Shown here: positions 1-8,232 of the stretch, one piece after another
Numbering within the stretch: position 1 is the stretch's first letter
How the letters are laid out: the number at the start of each line of letters is the position of its first letter
Source of the DNA: Ideonella paludis
Lineage (GTDB): Bacteria; Pseudomonadota; Gammaproteobacteria; Burkholderiales; Burkholderiaceae_C
Direction of reading: 5' to 3'
Assembly: GCF_018069865.1 (NCBI RefSeq)
Contig: NZ_JAGQDG010000011.1
Span: 1 to 54,231, forward strand
DNA: 54,231 nt
The notes under the pieces: model-generated
Databases searched by the model: none
Told to the model about the DNA's origin: nothing
Seen by the model: the letters and a program-made list of their open reading frames with translations, nothing else
Program-made: the position numbers and the translations under genes

Positions 1-37
1 GTCGATCGAGAAAATGGGACATGTCAAACCTTTGAGG

Positions 38-1405
38 TCAGCAAGGCATGGGGGCGTTCTTGCGGCTGTAGCACCACCAGGTGATGGCCATGCAGCTGAG
101 GTAGAACACGATGAAGGCATAGAGCGCCCCGTCGGGGCTGCCCGTTAGGGCGATGGAGGTGCCGTAGCTCTTGGGGATGAAAAAGCCACCATAGGCGCCG
201 ATGGCGGAGCTAAAGCCCAGCACCGCAGCCGCCTCTTTGTTGGCGTCCTTCACGGCTTGTTCGCGGGCGGCGGGGCTAGGCCCGGCGGCCCGCTGACGTT
301 CGGTCAAGAAAATGACCGGGATCATGCGAAAGGTGCTGCCGTTGCCAATGCCGGCAAAGGCAAACAAGGCCATGAACGCCACCAAAAAGCCCATGAAGTC
401 GCCACCCTGGCCGGCCTGTGGCAGGTAGTGCAGCACGGCCAGCACGCCCAGGGCCATGGCGACAAAGTTCCAGAAAGTGACGCGCGCACCGCCCAGCTTG
501 TCGGAGAGCCAGCCACCCAGGGGCCGCGACAGCGCACCGACCAGCGGGCCCAGCCAGGCGTACTGCAGCGCATTGATGCCGGGGAACTGGCTTTTGATCA
601 GCAGCGGGAACCCCGCCGAGTAACCAATGAAGCTGCCGAAGGTGCCCAGGTAGAGCCAGCACATCAGCCAGTTGTGCTTGCGCTTGAAGATTACCGCTTG
701 ATCAGCAAACGAGGCCTTGGCCTCGGCCAGGTCGTTCATGCCAAACCACGCTGCCAAAGCAGACAGCGCAATGAAAGGTACCCAGATGAAGCCTGCGTTT
801 TGCAACCACAGCGGGCCTTTGGCGCTCTGCGCAGGCTCGCCGCCCAGCGCACCAAACACCCCGGCGGTGATGACCAGGGGCACCACGAATTGCACCAGCG
901 ATACGCCCAAGTTACCCAGGCCCGCGTTCATGCCCAAGGCATAGCCCTTTTGCGCCTTGGGGTAGAAGAAGCTGATGTTGGCCATGGAGCTGGCGAAGTT
1001 GCCGCCGCCCAGGCCACAAAGCAGGGCCAGTAGCACCATCACCTCATAAGGCGTATTGATATCCTGGACTGCAAATCCGATGCCCAAAGCAGGCAACAGA
1101 AGGCTGGCCGTAGACAACGCCGTCCAGCGTCTCCCACCGAAGATGGGCACGGCAAAGGAATAAAAGATGCGTAATGTGGCACCGCACAGCGCGGGCAAGG
1201 CCGCCAGCCAGAAGAGCTGGTTGGTGCTGTACTTGAAGCCCACATTGGGCAGGTTGACCACCACCACCGACCAAACCATCCAGACCGCGAAGGCCAGGGT
1301 CAAGGCCGGGATGGACAGCCAGAGGTTGCGGGTGGCCACGCTGTGGCCGCTGCGGTCCCAGAGGCTTTTGTCCTCCGGGTTCCAGTGAGCAATGACGGAT
1401 GCCAT
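38..1405 (-). CDS. narK2: Nitrate/nitrite transporter, NarK2-type MFS
   Basis: A 455-residue polytopic membrane protein of the major facilitator superfamily, nitrate-nitrite porter group. It should move nitrate in and/or nitrite out across the inner membrane during denitrification. The sequence has about twelve hydrophobic segments and glycine-rich stretches typical of NNP transporters (LLCGLGGGNFASSMANIS near residue 135; FAGIGNGSTFRMIPVIF near 350). Start is the ATG at 1405. It follows narK1 on the same strand after 69 bases, so the two are probably one transcript. Tandem narK1-narK2 pairs usually precede narGHJI; those genes would lie left of the window, which I cannot see. The division of labour (proton symport versus nitrate/nitrite antiport) is inferred from family precedent only. 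Confidence 0.9.
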   Translation of the reverse strand: MASVIAHWNPEDKSLWDRSGHSVATRNLWLSIPALTLAFAVWMVWSVVVVNLPNVGFKYSTNQLFWLAALPALCGATLRIFYSFAVPIFGGRRWTALSTASLLLPALGIGFAVQDINTPYEVMVLLALLCGLGGGNFASSMANISFFYPKAQKGYALGMNAGLGNLGVSLVQFVVPLVITAGVFGALGGEPAQSAKGPLWLQNAGFIWVPFIALSALAAWFGMNDLAEAKASFADQAVIFKRKHNWLMCWLYLGTFGSFIGYSAGFPLLIKSQFPGINALQYAWLGPLVGALSRPLGGWLSDKLGGARVTFWNFVAMALGVLAVLHYLPQAGQGGDFMGFLVAFMALFAFAGIGNGSTFRMIPVIFLTERQRAAGPSPAAREQAVKDANKEAAAVLGFSSAIGAYGGFFIPKSYGTSIALTGSPDGALYAFIVFYLSCMAITWWCYSRKNAPMPC

Positions 1406-1474
1406 GAGGGGCTCCTATGAAGAAAGAGAGAGGTGCGGTCGAACGCGCGAAGAGAAGAAGGAAAGAACAGCGCG

Positions 1475-2755
1475 TTAGCGCGCGAACGACCGCGAAAACG
1501 GGGCTTCCGGTGCAGCGGCGCCCATCACCTCGGTGCGGCGGACTTCCGTCCAATACATCCAGATGAGGGAGACCCAAACCACGCCATAGAGCAACATGAA
1601 GGCGCTGGAGCGGATGCCGGTGAGGTCCATCAGCACGCCGAACAAAATGGGCAGCACAAAGCCCCCCAGACCGCCGGCCAGACCAACGATGCCGCTGATG
1701 GCGCCGATGTTCTGCGGGTAGTCGTCGCTGATGTACTTGAAGACGCTGGCCTTGCCGAAGGCCCAGGCGATGCCCAAGATGAACATCAAGGCAGTGAAGG
1801 CATAAACATTCAGGCCGATGTGAAAGGTCTGCGGCCCGTTGACCGTGAGGATGGTGAAGTCGGTCTGCGGATAGCTCAGCAAGAACAGGCAGACCCAGCT
1901 CACCCACATCACCCACCAGGTCACGCTGTGCGCGCCAAACTTGTCAGACAGCACACCGCCAATGGCGCGCAGCACCCCACCGGGCAGCGAGAAGCAGGCC
2001 GCCAGCAAAGCGGCATAGCGGATGTCCAGGCCATACTCGCCCACGTAGTACTGCACCATCCACAGGGCCAGCGCCACATAGCCGCCAAACACAATGCTGT
2101 AGTACTGGCAGTACTTCAGCACCTTGGGGTCCTTCAGCGCCTTGAGCTGCTCACCAAAGCTGGCCTTAGAGGTAACCAAGTGCGATGGGTCACTGGCACT
2201 ACCAAACCAAAAAATCAGCAACGTGCCCAGCATCACGGCCGCATAGACCTGCGGCACGGCCGTCCAGCCAAATGCCACCAGCAAGGCCGGGGCGACAAAC
2301 TTGTTGACCGCCGAGCCCGAGTTGCCCGCGCCATAAACCCCCATGGCCATGCCCTGCCTGTTTTTAGGAAACCAGCGAGCCACATAAGGCGTGCCCACCG
2401 AGAAGCTTCCCCCGGCCAAGCCCACAAACAGGCCGATCACCAGGAACTGCCAATACTGGGTGGCGTAGCTCATCATCCAAATGGCGGGGATGGTGGCGGC
2501 CATCAGCACGGCCATCACGATGCGGCCGCCGTACTTGTCGGTCCAGATGCCCAAGGGCACGCGGATGAGCGAACCCGTCAACACCGGTGTGGCGGTGAGT
2601 AGGCCAAACTCGGTGGCGTTCAGGCCCAGCGTCTTCTTCAGCGGAATGCCGATGACGCCGAACATCATCCAGACCATGAAGCAGACGGTGAAGGCCAGGG
2701 TGCTGACGATCAGCACCGACCAGGCCTTGGGAGGAAGCGGAGTGGAAGTGGACAT
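1475..2755 (-). CDS. narK1: Nitrate/nitrite transporter, NarK1-type MFS
   Basis: A 426-residue MFS transporter of the nitrate-nitrite porter group, first gene of the leftward narK1-narK2 pair. The ATG at 2755 (protein begins MSTSTPLPPKAW) is preferred over an in-frame codon 27 bases upstream because family members begin their first membrane helix about 15 residues after this start. NNP signatures include GLAGGSFSVGTPYVARWF near residue 115 and GLAGGLGGFVLPILFG near 375. It imports nitrate by symport in the best-studied homologues; direction here is inference. I searched the upstream gap for a clean FNR/Dnr dyad (TTGAN6TCAA type) and found none. Confidence 0.9.
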   Translation of the reverse strand: MSTSTPLPPKAWSVLIVSTLAFTVCFMVWMMFGVIGIPLKKTLGLNATEFGLLTATPVLTGSLIRVPLGIWTDKYGGRIVMAVLMAATIPAIWMMSYATQYWQFLVIGLFVGLAGGSFSVGTPYVARWFPKNRQGMAMGVYGAGNSGSAVNKFVAPALLVAFGWTAVPQVYAAVMLGTLLIFWFGSASDPSHLVTSKASFGEQLKALKDPKVLKYCQYYSIVFGGYVALALWMVQYYVGEYGLDIRYAALLAACFSLPGGVLRAIGGVLSDKFGAHSVTWWVMWVSWVCLFLLSYPQTDFTILTVNGPQTFHIGLNVYAFTALMFILGIAWAFGKASVFKYISDDYPQNIGAISGIVGLAGGLGGFVLPILFGVLMDLTGIRSSAFMLLYGVVWVSLIWMYWTEVRRTEVMGAAAPEAPFSRSFAR

Positions 2756-2864
2756 GGTGTGTCTCTTGAAGAACACCCCCACTGTCGCGAATCCACTGTC
2801 CGATCACCATACCGCTAAGCGTCAGGGTGGCTGATGCGTTAGAACGATGGTGTCTTGAGGGACA

Positions 2865-2880
2865 TAGTTCTGAAGAACTA
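2865..2880. promoter_or_regulatory. Dyad in the narK1/hemerythrin divergent gap
   Basis: The gap holds TAGTTCTGAAGAACTA, with perfect 6-bp arms TAGTTC/GAACTA around a 4-base centre. It sits 110 bases upstream of narK1 and about 70 upstream of the hemerythrin start, so it could be an operator shared by both directions. It does not match the FNR, Dnr or NarL consensus. Function is inference. Confidence 0.3.
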
Positions 2881-2952
2881 CTCCGGGGTCTGCCGCCTCA
2901 AGCTGACGAAGGCTCAGCCGATCACACCGTTCTTCTTACTGAAAGGTGCCTC

Positions 2953-3363
2953 ATGGACATCTCACGCTTCAAAGCCGATCACCAAGTGATTGCAAAAGGC
3001 ATTGCTGACCTTCGTCTGCTGGTGCAGCAGGGCTTGGCCCAAAACGCTGACCGTATCGTGGAGCACCTGCATCAGCTCAGCGCCAAGATCAAGCTGCATC
3101 TCAACGCGGAAGACGCGGTGCTTTACCCCGCACTGATGCAACAGTCATCCTCGGCACCCGCAGAGACGGCCCGGAAATTTAAAGCGGAGATGGGCGACTT
3201 GGCCAAGGTCTATGGCGCCTTCACCCAGAAGTGGGCCTACGGCAAGTTGATTGCTGACAACCAAGAAGCCTTCAAGGCAGATGCCAACACCGTCTTTCAG
3301 GCTTTGCACGAAAGAGTTCGTCGCGAGAACCAGGAACTCTATCCCTTGGCGGAGCAGGTGTGA
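2953..3363 (+). CDS. Hemerythrin-domain protein
   Basis: A 136-residue, all-helical cytoplasmic protein with the histidine/glutamate spacing of the hemerythrin HHE fold: FKADHQVI near residue 9, HLNAEDAVLYPAL near 48 and RRENQELYPLAEQV at the C-terminus. These residues would bind a di-iron site sensing or buffering NO or oxygen. The ATG at 2953 is chosen because GAAAGG lies a few bases upstream and the preceding in-frame stretch is low in family character. It is divergent from narK1 and convergent with the RIC-type repair gene, which places it in nitrosative-stress handling. Family membership is clear; the exact ligand is not. Confidence 0.8.
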   Translation: MDISRFKADHQVIAKGIADLRLLVQQGLAQNADRIVEHLHQLSAKIKLHLNAEDAVLYPALMQQSSSAPAETARKFKAEMGDLAKVYGAFTQKWAYGKLIADNQEAFKADANTVFQALHERVRRENQELYPLAEQV

Positions 3364-3577
3364 TCGATCTGGCCACTGGCAGGCCCATTGCCCGAGGGAG
3401 CTAAGCCCCAACTGGCCCAGTCAGGGCCAAAGGATTCAATGGGGTGCTGAGTTCGCTCCGAGCCATTGCCGCACCTCAGCTGCCCCGCTGGGCAGTAGAG
3501 GTCGCAGCCCCAGCAGAGGCGCTCAGGATGTGGCGGGCAGAGGGGAAAGGGCTTGCGCCCAGACCCCATGAGGTTTG

Positions 3578-4303
3578 TCATGCTGCTTGGGCGTGCGCCG
3601 TGCAGGCGCAGGCACTGGCTGGTGCCTCGGCTGTCTGATTCAGCCCCTCGAACAAGACATTGTTTTCGAGGTGGATGTGCTGCATCAGGTCTTGTTTCAG
3701 GGTCACGAGGCCCGTCAGCAAGGCCCGCCAGGTGTTGCACGCGCCGCGTGGTTGCACCAAGCCATGGGCCAAAGCCACCATGCGGGCCAGAGCTTCGCCA
3801 TGTTGATCATGCTCGAAGCGCATCATGGCCACAGGAGGCAGCCCCTGCGGCGGCACGCCCTTCTGCAAGAGTGGAAACAGAATCTGCTCTTCCTTTTGCA
3901 TATGACTTTCCAACTCTTGGAGCATGGTCTCCAAGTGACTGGCCAAGCCATGGGGGCATTCGGGACGGTCACCATGGACGGTCTCTACCCTGCGAGAAAG
4001 GCGGATCAGTTCAGGCAGTTGCTGACGATGACGCGCGTGATAACGCTCCAGAAGGTGCGCAATCAATTCGGGCGCAGTGGCGTCGCGCCAGTCACGCTCC
4101 ATCGCGCCGGGCTGGTCAAGTAATTGCGTGAGCGCCAAGGTCACGATTTGGGGATCCAGGGCTAGGGGAGCCAAAGCGTCGCGCAGCGTTTTCTTGCCAC
4201 CGCAACAGAAATCAAGATCGTGTTGGTGAAACACGGCCGTGGCGCCAGGGATGCTGCGGGCCAGGTCGCCCAAGGAGCGGTCGAGGAACTGAGGGGTGGT
4301 CAT
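3578..4303 (-). CDS. Iron-sulfur cluster repair di-iron protein (RIC/YtfE/ScdA family)
   Basis: A 241-residue cytoplasmic di-iron protein expected to repair Fe-S clusters damaged by NO or oxidants. The N-terminal ScdA_N segment ends in HQHDLDFCCGGKKTL (about residues 26-40), with the diagnostic paired cysteines. The rest is hemerythrin-like, with histidines in LLERYHARH, HLETMLQELESHMQKEE, RFEHDQHGEA and HIHLENN. Known names for homologues are ytfE, dnrN, scdA and norA. The ATG at 4303 is chosen over a TTG two codons earlier because GGAGA lies about eight bases upstream of it. It is divergent from norR; a sigma-54 promoter and NorR sites in the gap indicate NO-induced expression. The C-terminal tail is rich in Ala and Cys. 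Confidence 0.88.
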   Translation of the reverse strand: MTTPQFLDRSLGDLARSIPGATAVFHQHDLDFCCGGKKTLRDALAPLALDPQIVTLALTQLLDQPGAMERDWRDATAPELIAHLLERYHARHRQQLPELIRLSRRVETVHGDRPECPHGLASHLETMLQELESHMQKEEQILFPLLQKGVPPQGLPPVAMMRFEHDQHGEALARMVALAHGLVQPRGACNTWRALLTGLVTLKQDLMQHIHLENNVLFEGLNQTAEAPASACACTAHAQAA

Positions 4304-4343
4304 GTGCAATCTCCAAAGTGGGAAAAGAGTGAACCTGCTTTAC

Positions 4344-4358
4344 GCATGCACCGTGCCA
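4344..4358 (-). promoter_or_regulatory. Sigma-54 (-24/-12) promoter of the RIC gene
   Basis: On the minus strand the sequence reads TGGCACGGTGCATGC. The -24 GG and -12 GC are separated by exactly ten bases, as required for RpoN holoenzyme, and the -24 half TGGCAC is perfect. It lies about 40 bases upstream of the ATG at 4303. NorR is a sigma-54 activator and its sites lie 45-110 bases further upstream, so the architecture fits. Confidence 0.75.
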
Positions 4359-4400
4359 GCCTGACCGGACAGGGTCTTCAAACACTTAGCGCTGATTTGG

Positions 4401-4454
4401 GTCAAAGTGACCCGAGTGATTGAGGTCAGAATGACCCTTATGGGTAAAAATGAC
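4401..4454. promoter_or_regulatory. Three tandem NorR-type enhancer sites
   Basis: Two perfect GTCA-N3-TGAC dyads, GTCAAAGTGAC (4401-4411) and GTCAGAATGAC (4425-4435), are followed by a degenerate third, GTAAAAATGAC (4444-4454), which runs into the norR start. NorR of E. coli binds three such sites as an enhancer. Here they serve the divergent RIC promoter and probably also norR autoregulation. Confidence 0.72.
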
Positions 4455-6039
4455 CATGATTCAAACCAGCTTGTTGAATGACTTGGCGGTCGGCCTGCCT
4501 TCAGGTGTGCGCTTGCAGCGGATGGTGGCCAGCTTGCGTGCGGGCTTTGGCTGCGATGCTGTCGCCTTGTTGGCGCTGGAGCCCGGCGCCGTGGATTGCT
4601 TGCGGCCCTTGGCAGCTGTGGGCTTGACACGAGACGCCTTAGGGCGGCGTTTTCCGCTGGCAGAGCAGCCACGCTTGGCCGCATTGATGGCCAGCCGAGA
4701 GGTGGTGACCTTTGACGCTGACAGTCGGCTTCCAGACCCTTACGATGGCTTGATTGAAGGCCTCAAAGGGCAGGCTCTTGCAGTGCATGACTGCATGGGC
4801 ATTCGCCTGCAGCAAGAAGGCCGCCCGTGGGGCGTGTTGACGCTTGACGGCCTGACCCGTGGCCGGCTAACCCGCCACGACCGCAGCCGGCTGGCTGAGC
4901 TGGTTCCCCTTTTAGAAGCTTCTATCCGCTTGACGCGTTTGGAGCGCGAAGTACAAGACCTGCGGCACAGCCACGCCCGAGTCATGCGCAGCAGAGAAGA
5001 TCAAATCGTGTTGCCCGACCCCGGTCACGATGACATCGAGATCGTGGCTCATTCCGACGCCATGCGACGCCTTCTGGACGAAAGCAAGGTGGTGGCTCAG
5101 AGCGAGTTGACCGTACTGTTGCTGGGAGAAACGGGGGTGGGCAAGGAACTGCTGGCACGCCGTCTGCATCGGCTATCGCCGCGCCATGGTCAGCCTTTGG
5201 TCATGGTGAACTGCGCAGCGCTGCCCGAAAGCTTGGCGGAGAGTGAGCTTTTTGGTCATGCTAAAGGCGCATTCTCCGGTGCGACCACCGAGCGGACAGG
5301 TCGCATCGAAGCCGCGCAGGGGGGCACTTTGTTCTTGGATGAAGTGGGCGAGCTGCCCCTCAGTCTTCAAGCCAAGCTGCTGCGGACGCTACAAAACCGG
5401 GAGATTCAGCGCTTGGGTTCGGACAAGGTTCGCAAGGTGGATGTCCGGTTCGTGGCCGCAACCAACCGCAATTTGCAAGCAGCCGTCAAAGAAGGCTCCT
5501 TCCGGGCTGACCTGTATCACCGACTGACGGTCTATCCCTTGCTGATCCCGCCGCTCAGAAGCCGTCATGAAGACATCTTGCCGCTAGCGGGTCGCTTCTT
5601 GGAGGTCAATCGCCCGCGCTTAGGCCTTCGCGGCCTTAGGCTCAGCGATGAGGCTGAGTGCGCGCTGCTGGCCCATGATTGGCCGGGCAATGTGAGAGAG
5701 CTGGAGCATGTGCTGGGCCGCGCCGCCCTGCGCGCAGCCCAGGTGGCCCAGGATGGCCATGGCATCGCCGTCATTCATCCCGAGAGCCTTGGGCTTGCGC
5801 CCACCGACACGACCAGTCCTGGCATATCTCAGGTCACCGCATCGACACCTGGCGCTGGAATCCCGCGTTCTCCGAGACAAGCCAGCCGAGCAGCCCAGCG
5901 GCAGAGCATTGCGCTCGCCTTGAGCCAATCCGGCGGCAATTGGTCCCGGGCTGCCCGCTCCTTGCAGATGGATGCCAGCAATCTTCACAAGCTAGCGCGG
6001 CGCCTGGGAATGAAAGCCTGTGAGACACATGGCCAATAG
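4450..6039 (+). CDS. norR: NO-responsive sigma-54 activator NorR
   Basis: A 529-residue bacterial enhancer-binding protein, close to the usual 504-520. The N-terminal GAF domain (about 1-165) would hold the non-haem iron that senses NO. The central AAA+ domain (about 195-430) carries Walker A GETGVGKE, the sigma-54 contact loop as GAFSGA (common form GAFTGA), Walker B TLFLDEVGEL, and the arginine-finger region. The C-terminus is a Fis-type helix-turn-helix (NWSRAARSLQMDASNLHKLARRLG). The start may be the ATG at 4450 or 4456; neither has a strong ribosome site. It activates the divergent RIC gene through the sites at 4401-4454. No norB or norVW lies in the window, so the regulon here is centred on repair. 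Confidence 0.9.
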   Translation: MTMIQTSLLNDLAVGLPSGVRLQRMVASLRAGFGCDAVALLALEPGAVDCLRPLAAVGLTRDALGRRFPLAEQPRLAALMASREVVTFDADSRLPDPYDGLIEGLKGQALAVHDCMGIRLQQEGRPWGVLTLDGLTRGRLTRHDRSRLAELVPLLEASIRLTRLEREVQDLRHSHARVMRSREDQIVLPDPGHDDIEIVAHSDAMRRLLDESKVVAQSELTVLLLGETGVGKELLARRLHRLSPRHGQPLVMVNCAALPESLAESELFGHAKGAFSGATTERTGRIEAAQGGTLFLDEVGELPLSLQAKLLRTLQNREIQRLGSDKVRKVDVRFVAATNRNLQAAVKEGSFRADLYHRLTVYPLLIPPLRSRHEDILPLAGRFLEVNRPRLGLRGLRLSDEAECALLAHDWPGNVRELEHVLGRAALRAAQVAQDGHGIAVIHPESLGLAPTDTTSPGISQVTASTPGAGIPRSPRQASRAAQRQSIALALSQSGGNWSRAARSLQMDASNLHKLARRLGMKACETHGQ

Positions 6040-6436
6040 TGAATTTTGGAGCGCGCTGGTGAGCGCCTATCCGGCCATCAAGACTTTGCACCTGTGGTGC
6101 GTATCACTCAGCATTGGCCTCTTCAGTGTGCGACTGATCGCCACCTGGACAGGAGCGACTTGGCCCATGCATCCGCGAATGCGTCACCTGAGTGTGGGCG
6201 TCGACGTGTTGTTGTTATGCGCAGGCGTGACCCTGTGGACTTTGCTGCAACTGAACCCTCTACGAGACACCTGGTTGGGTGTCAAACTGATGGTCCTGGT
6301 GGCTTATGTGGTGTTGGGATCATTGGCGCTCAAGCGCGCACCGACGCTGCGTGCCAAGATGGCGTGTGGCTTGGCCGCTTGGCTGTGCGTGGCGGCTATG
6401 GCGGCGGTGGCTCGCGCGCACAGCGCAAGCCTCTAA
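6029..6436 (+). CDS. SirB2-like small membrane protein
   Basis: A 135-residue protein with four predicted membrane helices and the SirB2 family pattern (AIKTLHLWCVSLSIGLFSVR near the start; HLSVGVDVLLLCAGVTLW; TWLGVKLMVLVAYVVLGSLALKR). The ATG at 6029 lies inside the last codons of norR (11-base overlap), implying translational coupling. A GTG nine bases earlier is possible. The role of SirB2 proteins is poorly defined; proximity to norR suggests a link to respiration under NO but proves nothing. Confidence 0.8.
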   Translation: MANSEFWSALVSAYPAIKTLHLWCVSLSIGLFSVRLIATWTGATWPMHPRMRHLSVGVDVLLLCAGVTLWTLLQLNPLRDTWLGVKLMVLVAYVVLGSLALKRAPTLRAKMACGLAAWLCVAAMAAVARAHSASL

Positions 6437-6509
6437 CGCTAGATTGTCGAGGGAGCAGCCCGGGGACGGCAGGTCAACAAGTTACCGTGATTGACGGGAG
6501 GATGTTTGA

Positions 6510-6677
6510 CAAGCTTTTCTGCATCGCTCACACATGCGCAAGATCGAGCAGGGCGAGCACATACCCACGTTGGCAATCACGTTCAAGATTGCCAGGGCCC
6601 TAGGAGTCAGTGCAGCGGAGTTGATGAAAAGAACCGCCGAAAGATTACCTGCTGAGTATTTGTCGGGCTCGGATTGA
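6510..6677 (+). pseudogene. Remnant of an XRE-family HTH regulator
   Basis: One reading frame gives QAFLHRSHMRKIEQGEH followed by the typical second half of a Cro/cI helix-turn-helix (ALGVSAAELM) and a stop at 6677. The first half of the domain is missing: an in-frame stop lies immediately upstream at 6507-6509. It is therefore a truncated relic rather than a working gene, although the ATG at 6534 could in principle start a 47-residue peptide. Confidence 0.6.
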
Positions 6678-7112
6678 TACCGGATGACGATCCAGTGGGC
6701 AATCGACAAGGTTTTAAATTTCCGCCAAGGATCGCCCAATCGACATGTGGCTCGTTGTGTCGAGCAGCACCGCTCGGTGGCAGCATGCCGCTGTCCAGAA
6801 GTTGCTGAGCCAGGTGGGATCGATGGGCGCAGATCAGCCGCCGCTCAACGGCCCAGTCAACATCCGCGATGACAAATCGCCGCACCTTCTCCATCACCAC
6901 TCAAGCCGCTAGGTTTGCCTCGAGAACTGGCGGTGGCGAGAACGAGGGTGGATACCTCCCGATTATGAACCGACATCGAAAACTTTGAGGCGTTCGCAAC
7001 CAACTTGACTCGGGCTGTGGCGGCGCTCTAGCCGCACTTATGAGCACATCACGGCGCGGGCTGGCTCACAGGCAAGTCGACCCATTGGATGGGTCCGCTT
7101 TTCAACAGTGGA
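6678..7112. other. Non-coding stretch between the XRE relic and the catabolic regulator
   Basis: About 435 bases with no frame that I can support as a gene. A minus-strand open frame (6607-6900) shows no recognisable domain and overlaps the XRE relic. Composition is patchy, consistent with decayed DNA at a junction between the NO cluster and the benzoate cluster. Confidence 0.4.
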
Positions 7113-8090
7113 CTACTCCAGGCCGGCAGCATCCTTAGCATTGCGGGCCTCGGCATCAAGGCCCGTCGCGCAAGGAAATGCATTGGTCTGAACGTCCAGC
7201 CAAGGAGGGTTCTGGGCGTACATCTCGGCGATGAGTTGCTTGATGGCAGCGAGGTACCACGAGTCGTCGTTGAGCCGGTGGCTCAGGATGATGGGCGAGG
7301 TCACGTCCTCGTTGGCGATCAGCCGGTAAACGAGGTCTGCCCGCAGCCGCGCGGCAGCGGGCACGATGCAGACGCCCACCTCTGCGGCCACCAGGCCTAG
7401 GGCGGCATGCAGCTCGCTGACCTCGTGGACTTCCTCTGGGGTGATGCCTTTTTCGTGCAACACGCTGAGCACGTGGTCTGCGAAGCTGGGGCGCGGCTGC
7501 TTCGGAAACACGACCAGCTTGGGGGCCTTCAGGTCTTCCAGTCGCACTGTGCCTTGCTCTGCCGCAAGTGGCCAGTCGGGCGGGATCGCCAGCACCAACT
7601 TTTCCTCGCGCAGCACGGTGCGGGCCACGGAGTTGTCGTTCGTCCGAACACGACCAAACCCTAAGTCAATGCGACCGGACTTGAGTTCACTGATCTGCTG
7701 GATAGACCCCATGTCGACAAGGTGAACGTCGGTGTCGGGGTAGCGCTTGCGAAAGGTACGCACCAGCATAGGGAGCCCACCGTAGAGCGTTGAGGGCACA
7801 TAGCCAATCGAGATGGATTGCCGATGGAAGCGCCCCGTCTGGCGGGCCGTGTTCTTCATCTGGTCCACGCGCTGAAGCACTTGCAGCGACTGCTCATAGA
7901 ACACTCTACCGGCTTCTGTCAGGCGGATAGGCCGGCTGTTGCGCTGGATGAGCTGAACTTCCAGCTCTTCCTCTAGAAGCTGAATCTGGCGGCTCAAGGG
8001 CGGCTGGGCAATGTGCATCAACTCCGCCGCACGGGTGAAGTTTTTGGTTGTGGCGACCGCCACGAAATACCGCAGTTGGCGCAGATCCAT
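7113..8090 (-). CDS. catR: LysR-type regulator of the ben-cat operon (CatR/BenM type)
   Basis: A 325-residue LysR-type regulator. The ATG at 8090 (MDLRQLRYFVAVATTKNF) starts exactly at the conserved N-terminus; the open frame upstream is not conserved-looking. The winged HTH occupies about residues 1-60 (RAAELMHIAQPPLSRQIQ). The effector domain follows, with SISIGYVPSTLYGGLP near residue 95 as in CatR/CatM/BenM/ClcR proteins that bind cis,cis-muconate. It is divergent from catB with an ATAC-N7-GTAT site between. As the only regulator in the cluster it probably controls both the ben and cat genes. The name catR versus benM cannot be settled from sequence alone. Confidence 0.85.
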   Translation of the reverse strand: MDLRQLRYFVAVATTKNFTRAAELMHIAQPPLSRQIQLLEEELEVQLIQRNSRPIRLTEAGRVFYEQSLQVLQRVDQMKNTARQTGRFHRQSISIGYVPSTLYGGLPMLVRTFRKRYPDTDVHLVDMGSIQQISELKSGRIDLGFGRVRTNDNSVARTVLREEKLVLAIPPDWPLAAEQGTVRLEDLKAPKLVVFPKQPRPSFADHVLSVLHEKGITPEEVHEVSELHAALGLVAAEVGVCIVPAAARLRADLVYRLIANEDVTSPIILSHRLNDDSWYLAAIKQLIAEMYAQNPPWLDVQTNAFPCATGLDAEARNAKDAAGLE

Positions 8091-8160
8091 TAGGGTAAAC
8101 GATAGTTTTTGAGGTGAAAGCTGTCTAAGTCTTTGTATTGCAAAGAAAAACGAGCCCATG

Positions 8161-8219
8161 ATACCCAATAGGTATCGAACCAGATGAATTTGGTGTTGGA
8201 TTGCATACGGCAGCGGTCG
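8161..8219. promoter_or_regulatory. LysR operator (ATAC-N7-GTAT) and downstream subsite
   Basis: ATACCCAATAGGTAT (8161-8175) exactly matches the ATAC-N7-GTAT consensus of BenM/CatM-type regulators and is embedded in the longer dyad GATACC/GGTATC. A weaker site, ATAC-N7-GTCG, occupies 8205-8219; the centres are 44 bases apart. A strong plus a degenerate activation subsite next to the promoter is the arrangement known for muconate-responsive promoters. The catB start is at 8233. Confidence 0.7.
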
Positions 8220-8232
8220 TTCAATACAACAC

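Noticed and set aside
257-1033. 258-residue plus-strand open frame, and similar long frames opposite narK, benA, benC, traD, relaxase and the helicase
   Set aside because: They run antisense to well-supported genes, show no family character, and arise from GC-rich codon bias.
2756-2952. FNR/Dnr box controlling narK1
   Set aside because: No TTGA-N6-TCAA-like dyad could be found on either strand of the gap.
6607-6900. Minus-strand 97-residue frame between the NO and benzoate clusters
   Set aside because: No domain, no ribosome site, and it overlaps the XRE relic on the other strand.
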